Under the pieces are notes generated by a model that saw only the letters and a list, made by a program, of their open reading frames with translations, did no database searches and was not told where the DNA came from. Below are positions 1-4,520 of a stretch of DNA of 7,006 nucleotides, in pieces (position 1 is the first letter of the stretch; every line of letters starts with the position of its first letter). The position numbers were made by a program, and so were the translations under genes. The stretch comes from Deltaproteobacteria bacterium (GTDB taxonomy: Bacteria > Desulfobacterota > GWC2-55-46), in assembly GCA_030646655.1 (NCBI GenBank), contig JAUSLB010000192.1, forward strand, positions 1-7,006, written 5' to 3'.

Positions 1-68
1 TTAATCCCTCTTCCAAAGATTGAAGATCCCCAATAGCAAGCTGTGGGGAGCGCTCGCTCAAACATCAT
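1..68 (-). CDS. possible 5' fragment of a gene running off the left edge
   Basis: A minus-strand frame opens with two consecutive ATG codons (66-68 and 63-65) and stays open to the window edge, giving about 22 residues beginning MMFERALPTACYWGSS. An AGGGG ribosome-binding-like sequence lies about 9 bases upstream of the first ATG. The frame starts 21 bases after the mltG stop on the same strand, so it would be the next gene of that unit. I do not recognise the product. The fragment is too short to exclude a chance open frame, and a small CCCCA/TGGGG inverted repeat (28-32/44-48) lies inside it. Confidence 0.2.
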   Translation of the reverse strand, partial: MMFERALPTACYWGSSIFGRGI

Positions 69-89
69 CAAAAATAACCCCTGTCTGAT

Positions 90-1112
90 TTATCCCTTTC
101 TCTCCGCAGCCTGCGTGCTCAGCTCCTTCTGGAACTGATGGACCGCCTTATTATGCTCCTTAAGGCTCTTTGAGAAATAGTGCGTCCCGTCGTTCTTTGA
201 GACGAAATATAAGTATTCCTCGTTTGCCGGATTGAGCGCCGCCCTAATCGAGGCCTTGCCGGGGTTGGCGATGGGGCCGGGCGGAAGGCCGTAGACCGCA
301 TACGTATTGTAAGGGGTCTTTGCCTTGAGGTGCTTCCTTGTGAGGTTGCCGTCAAAACCGCTTATCCCGTATATTACCGTCGGGTCGCTCTGCAGCTTAA
401 TCCCCTTTTTTAATCTGTTGTAGATTACCGCTGAGATCAGCTCCCTCTCTTCAGGGGCGCCTGTCTCTTTCTCTATTATGGAGGCGAGCGTGACAACCTT
501 TCTCATTGAAATGCCTTTTCTCTTAGCCGCCTCCTCGAACTCTGAAGCGTAAACCGCCTTGAACTTCTCTACCATCTTCCCTATTATCTCATCTGTTGCC
601 AAGCCCTTCGTGAACTCGTATGTGTCGGGGAAAAGATAGCCCTCAAGCGTTGAGCCTTCGAGCCCGAGGGAGGCGACAAGCCTCGCATCAGTCGCCCTTG
701 CGAGGAACTCCTTTTCATCCATAAGCCCTTTTTCACCGAGGATAGAGGCGACCTCTTTTATATTGAACCCCTCTGGGATTGTAACGAGGTGGCGCTTTAC
801 CCTCCCCTTTATAAGGACTTCCAGCACCTCCATCGGAGTCATCGCCGGGCTGAGCTCGTACTCGCCCGCCTTCACCTTCTTATACGCGCCGAGGAGGTTC
901 GCCGCCAGGATGAGGCTCCCGGAGTCCCTTATCACCCCTGCCCTCTCAAGGCTTGCCGCAACGACCCTGAAGCTCGCGCCCCTCTGGATGTTTATGATTT
1001 TAATCCCTCCCTCGCGGGAGGCCGGCGTATAGAAGGTGATATAGATATGGATGCCTGCGACGATCGCGGCTATAAGGATAACGAGGAGGGCTATTTCGGC
1101 ACGCTTACGCAT
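90..1112 (-). CDS. mltG: endolytic transglycosylase MltG (YceG-like), 340 aa
   Basis: This protein is an inner-membrane lytic transglycosylase that cuts within nascent peptidoglycan strands and is thought to end glycan chain synthesis. Residues 1-5 are basic and residues 7-28 form one hydrophobic segment, consistent with an N-terminal membrane anchor and a catalytic domain outside the membrane. A LysM-like region spans about residues 38-105 (QRGASF, KAGEYELSP). The YceG catalytic domain follows, with LEGYLFPDTY (156-165), SIIEKET (211-217), LQSDPTVIYG (240-249), YGLPPGPIANPG (274-285) and the C-terminal DGTHYFSKSLKEHN (308-321). Glu214 in SIIEKET matches the catalytic glutamate known from E. 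coli MltG. The length is normal for the family. The start has no clear Shine-Dalgarno sequence, but it places the membrane anchor at the N-terminus as expected. ruvX lies 70 bases upstream on the same strand, with a terminator between them. Confidence 0.96.
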   Translation of the reverse strand: MRKRAEIALLVILIAAIVAGIHIYITFYTPASREGGIKIINIQRGASFRVVAASLERAGVIRDSGSLILAANLLGAYKKVKAGEYELSPAMTPMEVLEVLIKGRVKRHLVTIPEGFNIKEVASILGEKGLMDEKEFLARATDARLVASLGLEGSTLEGYLFPDTYEFTKGLATDEIIGKMVEKFKAVYASEFEEAAKRKGISMRKVVTLASIIEKETGAPEERELISAVIYNRLKKGIKLQSDPTVIYGISGFDGNLTRKHLKAKTPYNTYAVYGLPPGPIANPGKASIRAALNPANEEYLYFVSKNDGTHYFSKSLKEHNKAVHQFQKELSTQAAERKG

Positions 1113-1153
1113 CAGATGTTTTATGGGATTCGCCGGAATTTAAAAAAATCTGG

Positions 1154-1175
1154 AAAAAAGCCCCGGAGGCGGGGC
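1154..1175 (-). terminator. intrinsic terminator after ruvX
   Basis: Read on the minus strand, GCCCCG, a CCTC loop and CGGGGC form a 6-bp all-GC hairpin followed directly by six T residues (plus-strand A run 1154-1159). It begins 7 bases after the ruvX stop codon and lies about 40 bases before the mltG start. That position suggests termination or attenuation between the two genes. No separate mltG promoter is evident in the short gap. Confidence 0.75.
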
Positions 1176-1182
1176 AAATTAT

Positions 1183-1611
1183 TCAGGAATTTGCGTGGTG
1201 ATTTTTACGGCTGTCAAGGAAACCCTGCAGAATGTAAGAGGCGGCCATCTTGTCGACTACTTCCTTTCTCCTGCTCCTGCTTAGATCCCCTTCGATTAAA
1301 ACCCTTGTCACAGCCACTGTAGATAGCCTCTCATCCCAAGTGGAAACGGGCAAACGGGTCCTCTCCTTAAGGAGCTCCACGAACTTTAAGACAGCTTTCG
1401 AGCGCGGCCCCTCGGTGCCGTCCATATTTATAGGCATGCCTACCACAAAACCTTCGATAGCGTAGTCTTCAGCCATCTTAAGGAGCGCTTCTAAATCCTT
1501 CTTTATCGAGACCCTCTTTAAGGTAGAAACAGGCTGGGCAATAAGCCCCCCCTCGTCGCTTATGGCGACGCCTATTGTCTTTGTGCCTAAGTCCAAACCC
1601 ATTACTCTCAT
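1183..1611 (-). CDS. ruvX: RuvX/YqgF family putative Holliday junction resolvase, 142 aa
   Basis: This is a cytoplasmic RNase H-fold nuclease of the YqgF/RuvX family. Family members have been linked both to Holliday junction resolution and to processing of the 5' end of pre-16S rRNA. The diagnostic motifs are in order: GLDLGTKTIGVAISD (5-19) carrying the first acidic residue Asp7, VVGMPINMDGTEGPRS (56-71), the WDERLST signature (92-98) with Asp93 and Glu94, and DKMAASYILQGFLD (120-133) with the last acidic residue Asp120. All expected acidic residues are present and the length is typical. The chosen ATG gives MRVMGLDLG, the usual family N-terminus; a second ATG three codons in is also possible. 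An AAGG lies about 13 bases upstream, a weak and rather distant ribosome binding site. ruvX next to mltG is a common arrangement in bacteria. Confidence 0.95.
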   Translation of the reverse strand: MRVMGLDLGTKTIGVAISDEGGLIAQPVSTLKRVSIKKDLEALLKMAEDYAIEGFVVGMPINMDGTEGPRSKAVLKFVELLKERTRLPVSTWDERLSTVAVTRVLIEGDLSRSRRKEVVDKMAASYILQGFLDSRKNHHANS

Positions 1612-1620
1612 ATAAAAAAT

Positions 1621-1649
1621 ATAACCTTTTAAGCCCGTTTATTCAAGGT
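1621..1649 (-). promoter_or_regulatory. possible promoter of ruvX
   Basis: On the minus strand TTGAAT, a 17-base spacer and TATATT lie just upstream of ruvX. The spacing is ideal and the hexamers match the sigma-70 consensus fairly well. The start point would fall very close to the ruvX ATG, which would leave almost no leader. This is inference from sequence likeness only, and another promoter further upstream is possible. Confidence 0.3.
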
Positions 1650-1654
1650 ATTTC

Positions 1655-1683
1655 TTGACTTTATAGGGGCGCTCCTATATCAT
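1655..1683 (+). promoter_or_regulatory. promoter of the tRNA-Val gene
   Basis: TTGACT (1655-1660) and TATCAT (1678-1683) are separated by exactly 17 bases and each differs from the sigma-70 consensus at one position. The expected start lies near 1690, about 20 bases before the tRNA, which suits a short 5' leader removed by RNase P. The spacer holds a near-perfect inverted repeat, ATAGGGGC/GCTCCTAT, at 1663-1678. Confidence 0.6.
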
Positions 1684-1709
1684 TCTATCTTGAAATCCCG
1701 AAATTTTCA

Positions 1710-1784
1710 GGGCGGTTAACTCAGCGGCAGAGTGCCACCTTCACACGGTGGAAGTCACAGGTTCAAACCCTGTACCGCCCACCA
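1710..1784 (+). tRNA. tRNA-Val (anticodon CAC), CCA encoded
   Basis: A complete cloverleaf can be drawn. The acceptor stem is GGGCGGT (1710-1716) with ACCGCCC (1774-1780). The D stem is ACTC (1719-1722) with GAGT (1730-1733). The anticodon stem is CCACC (1735-1739) with GGTGG (1747-1751), around the loop TTCACAC, which puts CAC at 1742-1744 and reads the valine codon GUG. The T arm is ACAGG-TTCAAAC-CCTGT (1757-1773). A1781 is the discriminator and CCA is encoded at 1782-1784. All stems are fully Watson-Crick paired. A run of six T residues follows at once (1785-1790) and may help end transcription. No duplicated copy of the tRNA 3' end was seen in the window. Confidence 0.97.
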
Positions 1785-1866
1785 TTTTTTATGGTCCCGC
1801 CTCCCCGTAGATGCCCTGCCGGTCCCCGGCTTAGAAAAACTCCTAAATAATAATTTAAAATGCCTA

Positions 1867-1895
1867 TTGACAGTGCTTTTCAAAAGGTTTATAAT
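1867..1895 (+). promoter_or_regulatory. perfect-consensus sigma-70 promoter
   Basis: TTGACA (1867-1872), a 17-base spacer and TATAAT (1890-1895) match the housekeeping consensus at all twelve positions with optimal spacing. Transcription would begin near 1902, about 220 bases before the helix-turn-helix gene at 2125. Such a strong promoter usually implies either an abundant RNA or a repressible gene. No clear operator palindrome overlaps it. Confidence 0.7.
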
Positions 1896-1901
1896 TTGTT
1901 A

Positions 1902-2110
1902 AAATATCAATAATAAAGATAGCTTGCTTAACACTGGGTGAGGAAGGACACTCGGCAATCTCTAATCTGCGAACCCTCGTAAGAAGTTGACAACCGCATT
2001 TTTGGAATGCCCCTTGAAAGTCTTCTTTGCTCCCCTTACATGCTAAGCGTGATTTCGAAGTTATCCGTTTCAAAAACTCCGTAGCGTCTGAGATCAACAT
2101 TTAGAATAAA
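1902..2110 (+). ncRNA. candidate structured leader or small RNA (unrecognised)
   Basis: The stretch between the consensus promoter and the ribosome binding site of the helix-turn-helix gene has no convincing coding frame on either strand. It can fold. GATAGCTT (1918-1925) pairs with AAGTTATC (2058-2065), with GCTTA (1926-1930) and TAAGC (2044-2048) stacking inside. CTGGGTG and CACTCGG (1934-1940/1949-1955) form a hairpin whose loop is AGGAAGGA. GCATT and AATGC (1997-2001/2006-2010) form a further small hairpin. I could not match it to 6S RNA, RNase P RNA, SRP RNA, tmRNA or a familiar riboswitch. It could be a regulatory 5' leader, a separate small RNA without an obvious terminator, or simply an unstructured long leader. 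The fold was drawn by eye, with no covariation evidence. Confidence 0.3.
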
Positions 2111-2124
2111 AAGGAGAAGTTAAA

Positions 2125-2604
2125 ATGGGTGTAAGCTATTCAGAAATAATTGAAAGGATGAGGTGGGCCGGCAAATTAAAGAACGATTCGGCCGTTGCGA
2201 GGGTTCTGGGAGTCACTCCTCAGGCCCTTTCGAATTATAAGAAAAGAGGGGAGATGCCTACCGACTTAGTGCTCAGGTTCGCCAATATCTACGGCCTTTC
2301 GGTCGACTGGCTTATTTCCGGCGAGGGAGAGATGTCAAGGGGCGGCAGGGGCGGAGAGTTCGGCAAACCCTACGCGATGGCCGCTGAGGAGACGCAGGCG
2401 TACGGAAGGGACTTAAAAGAGTTCGGCAGGATGCCCGATGTCGCGGCATTGAGCGCCGATGAGATCATCTATGTGGGAAAGCTCCTTAAGATACTTCGCG
2501 GCCCCAACAAGAGCACGGCGTCCGCCATAAAATACAGCGTTGACGCGTTCCTTAAGGTCTCTGAACAGCCGGTAGCGGAGCCTGAAAAAGAACCGAAGAA
2601 CTAA
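2125..2604 (+). CDS. phage CI-type helix-turn-helix regulator, 159 aa
   Basis: Residues 4-69 form a DNA-binding domain of the bacteriophage CI repressor N-terminal type. The helix-turn-helix spans about residues 20-42 (NDSAVARVLGVTPQALSNYK), followed by the usual IYGLSVDWLISGEGE segment (55-69). Residues 70-105 are glycine-rich and linker-like. Residues 110-146 look helical (ADEIIYVGKLLKIL) and may serve in oligomerisation. The C-terminus is charged. There is no S24/LexA-type self-cleaving protease domain, so classical SOS-triggered cleavage is not expected. An AAGGAGAAG ribosome binding site (2111-2119) precedes the ATG at good spacing. The gene has its own strong promoter and terminator and so forms a single-gene unit between tRNA-Val and the quinone genes. 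Its targets are unknown. It may be a prophage-derived or domesticated regulator, but no other phage gene is nearby. Confidence 0.85.
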   Translation: MGVSYSEIIERMRWAGKLKNDSAVARVLGVTPQALSNYKKRGEMPTDLVLRFANIYGLSVDWLISGEGEMSRGGRGGEFGKPYAMAAEETQAYGRDLKEFGRMPDVAALSADEIIYVGKLLKILRGPNKSTASAIKYSVDAFLKVSEQPVAEPEKEPKN

Positions 2605-2631
2605 AAAATCATAGCCTGCCGGAATGAACGG

Positions 2632-2674
2632 AATAAAGCTGCATTTTTCGAATAGATGCAGCTTTATTATTTTT
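2632..2674 (+). terminator. intrinsic terminator after the HTH regulator
   Basis: AATAAAGCTGCAT (2632-2644) and ATGCAGCTTTATT (2656-2668) form a perfect 13-bp stem with an 11-base loop, followed by ATTTTT (2669-2674). It begins 28 bases after the regulator's stop codon and separates that gene from the quinone operon. The T tract is on the plus-strand side only. Confidence 0.88.
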
Positions 2675-2769
2675 ATGAAATTTAAAATCGATTTACATGA
2701 TTCAGGAAAGATGCTAATTTAACCCCTGCGCCTTCTAAGGCGGAGGAATCCTTCAACATCCCGAAGAGT

Positions 2770-2952
2770 ATGCCTGCGTTAGCCGAAAAAACCCTCACGA
2801 TACGCCCCTGCCGCCTCTGCGAAGTCAGGAAATCGGCCGCATTAAAGGACTTAAAGAAGTTTATCTCCGCCCCCCTCGACATCTCGCTCTCGCACATAGC
2901 CTACTCGCTTGACAGAGGGGCAAGCTATTACTCGATATACAAAAAAGATTAG
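2770..2952 (+). CDS. doubtful small ORF, 60 aa, function unknown
   Basis: This frame follows a stop at 2698-2700 and gives a basic 60-residue product with one CxxC pair (PCRLCEV, residues 13-19) and a tyrosine-rich C-terminus (SYYSIYKKD). Codon third positions are mostly G or C, as in the neighbouring genes. No ribosome binding site is properly placed before the ATG; the nearest GGAGG (2742-2746) is 23 bases away. The opposite strand is also open over 2682-2897 with the same codon phase and an equally plausible composition, so strand choice is uncertain. I do not recognise either product. It may be a small gene, a gene remnant or a chance frame in the 400-base gap before ubiC. Confidence 0.28.
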   Translation: MPALAEKTLTIRPCRLCEVRKSAALKDLKKFISAPLDISLSHIAYSLDRGASYYSIYKKD

Positions 2953-2985
2953 GCCTAAACCCGCCCGGGCGCTGAATATAGCCTG

Positions 2986-3014
2986 TTGACCAAACCCTTT
3001 CTGTGTGTTAATTT
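2986..3014 (+). promoter_or_regulatory. possible promoter of the ubiC-ubiA-ubiD operon
   Basis: TTGACC (2986-2991) is followed 17 bases later by TAATTT (3009-3014). The first hexamer is close to consensus and the second is poor. The start point would lie near 3021, almost on the candidate ATG codons at 3023 and 3029. It is the best match in the gap after the terminator at 2632-2674, but support is weak. Confidence 0.3.
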
Positions 3015-3022
3015 CAGTTTTT

Positions 3023-3625
3023 ATGCCGATGAACTTCTCCTACACCCTTAAAGGGGGCTGGCTGAGCGCTGAAAAGGGCTTCTGTAGCGAGCTTAACGGG
3101 CTTCTCCCTCACCAGAAGCTCCTCCTCCTTTCGGACGGCTCCCTTACGCTTGAACTCGAGCTCCTCTGGAGGTCGATCGTAGAGGTCGAGGTGAAGTTCA
3201 AAGGCACTACGACCCTTTCCAAAGAGGCGGCGGACTATCTTGAAGAGGCCCCTGACAAGGAGGCGATGGAGAGGGAGGTCTGGCTTACTATCGAGGGCAA
3301 AAGGCTCGTTTACGCCCATTCGATAATCCCGCTCCACTGCATAGAAAGCGGCCTTAAAGAGGCGCTTGAGGCCCATAGCAACGAGCCGCTCGGGAGGGTC
3401 CTTAACACGAGGAAGGTCTTTTTCTCGAAGAAAAAGCTCGAGGTCGGGGTCGTCATCTGCCATAGCGCGTCTTTAGACCTCGGGATAGACGAGGACTCCC
3501 CCCTTATCGCGAGGAGGTACATGCTGTATAACAGCGAGGGGCCGGGAAAATGGATAATAAAGGCGGCTGTGACAGAGGTCTTCAGCCCAGAGATAATCTC
3601 GAGCAGGTATTTTAAACAGAGATGA
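3023..3625 (+). CDS. ubiC: chorismate lyase (UbiC-like), about 200 aa
   Basis: UbiC removes pyruvate from chorismate to give 4-hydroxybenzoate, the first committed step of the ubiquinone head group; it is a soluble cytoplasmic enzyme. Similarity to E. coli UbiC is moderate but runs in order, as remembered and aligned by eye. [20 protein letters not shown] corresponds to [31 protein letters not shown] to KTPLGRYLFTS, and [11 protein letters not shown] to the C-terminal LLLTELFLPAS. The known active-site arginine and glutamate are therefore retained as Arg84 and Glu185 (counted from 3023). The protein is about 35 residues longer than the E. coli enzyme, mostly at the N-terminus and near the C-terminus. 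The start is uncertain: GTG at 3005 or ATG at 3023 or 3029 are all possible, and none has a Shine-Dalgarno sequence. The stop codon overlaps the start of ubiA by four bases. The position directly before ubiA and ubiD supports the function. Confidence 0.82.
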   Translation: [200 protein letters not shown]

Positions 3626-4512
3626 GCACGGCTATAAATATGTCAGGGGCGCTTACCATAAAAAAGCTCGAGGCGGTCTCCGACCTCATAAGGCTGCCGA
3701 AACAGCATGGCACTCTCCTTGTGCTGTGGCCTGCCTTATGGTCGCTCTTTATGGCGTCAGACGGGAGGCCGTCATTAAAGCACCTCGTCATATTCGTCCT
3801 CGGCACTTTCCTTATGAGGAGCGCGGGCTGCGCGATAAACGACATAGCTGACAGGAGGTTCGACGGGTTCGTCGACAGGACAAAGACGCGGCCTATCGCG
3901 AGCGGGAGATTGAATGTAAAAGAGGCGCTCTTCGTATTCATTGCGCTGTCGCTCCTCGCCTTTATCTTGGTCCTTTTTTTAAACCCGCTTACGATACTCC
4001 TTTCAGTTGCCGGGATAATCCTTGCGAGCCTTTATCCTTTCGTAAAGAGGTTCAGCCACTTCCCGCAGACCGTGCTCGGCATGGCGTTCGGCTGGGGCGC
4101 AATAATGGCTTGGTCAGCGGTAAAGGGAACGGTCGAGCTTATCCCGGCGCTCATATTCCTATCGAACATATGCTGGTCAATGGCTTATGATACGATCTAC
4201 GCGTTGATGGATAAGGAGGACGATGTAAAGATAGGCGTAAAATCAACGGCCCTGTTCTTCGGCGATAATGTATATGCCGCCTTGAGGCTTTTATATTTAG
4301 GGTTTGCGGCCCTCCTTATTCTCGCGGGATATTTTAAAGGGCTCGGCCCGATTTATTTTGCCGGGGTCATTATAGGGCTATTCGCATTTTTAAAGGTCGT
4401 CTCAGCGGTCAAAAAAGACCCCACGAGGGAGACCGCCTTTAAAGGCTTTACTATGAACGCGATACTCGGCGGCCTTGTGCTCCTCTTCATAATCCTCGAT
4501 ATGAACCTTTAA
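3622..4512 (+). CDS. ubiA: 4-hydroxybenzoate polyprenyltransferase UbiA, 296 aa
   Basis: This integral membrane enzyme joins an all-trans polyprenyl diphosphate to C3 of 4-hydroxybenzoate. The first aspartate-rich motif is NDIADRRFD (73-81), followed by the DRTKTRPIASG stretch (85-95). The second is YDTIYALMDKEDDVKIG (189-205), followed by KSTALFFG (207-214). Together they are typical of UbiA proper rather than of MenA or haem/chlorophyll prenyltransferases. Hydrophobic segments consistent with seven to nine membrane helices lie at about 32-45, 53-70, 102-120, 122-140, 150-166, 172-188, 217-237, 242-260 and 280-294. The length matches the family. The ATG overlaps the ubiC stop as ATGA, which suggests translational coupling; the upstream ribosome binding site is weak. 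ubiD starts 8 bases after the stop. The prenyl chain length cannot be read from the sequence. Confidence 0.95.
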   Translation: MSTAINMSGALTIKKLEAVSDLIRLPKQHGTLLVLWPALWSLFMASDGRPSLKHLVIFVLGTFLMRSAGCAINDIADRRFDGFVDRTKTRPIASGRLNVKEALFVFIALSLLAFILVLFLNPLTILLSVAGIILASLYPFVKRFSHFPQTVLGMAFGWGAIMAWSAVKGTVELIPALIFLSNICWSMAYDTIYALMDKEDDVKIGVKSTALFFGDNVYAALRLLYLGFAALLILAGYFKGLGPIYFAGVIIGLFAFLKVVSAVKKDPTRETAFKGFTMNAILGGLVLLFIILDMNL

Positions 4513-4520
4513 GGAAGATA

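Noticed and set aside
28..48. CCCCA/TGGGG inverted repeat near the left edge as a terminator for mltG
   Set aside because: The stem is only 5 bp with an 11-base loop, and no T run follows on the minus strand.
789..1322. Plus-strand 177-codon open frame across the mltG start and ruvX end
   Set aside because: It is antisense to two firmly identified genes and covers the terminator between them; its product has no family features.
1987..1992. Second TTGACA as a further -35 element
   Set aside because: No TATAAT-like hexamer lies 16-18 bases downstream; the sequence there is GC-rich.
1864..2100. Minus-strand 78-codon frame in the gap between tRNA-Val and the HTH gene
   Set aside because: It has no ribosome binding site (the sequence before its ATG is CTCCTTTTTATTCTAA), no recognisable motif, and it lies over the consensus promoter and leader of the opposite strand.
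1902..2110. Leader region as 6S, RNase P, SRP or tmRNA, or a known riboswitch
   Set aside because: None of the conserved core sequences of these families could be found by eye; GAGGAAGGAC only faintly resembles the RNase P GAGGAAAGTCC motif and its context does not fit.
1710..2604. tRNA-Val plus CI-type repressor as the end of an integrated phage or island
   Set aside because: No integrase, no second copy of the tRNA 3' end and no other phage gene were seen; the flanking genes are ordinary housekeeping and quinone genes.
3014..3463. Minus-strand 149-codon open frame opposite ubiC
   Set aside because: It is a shadow of ubiC, whose active-site residues and operon position are convincing; the antisense product is not recognisable.
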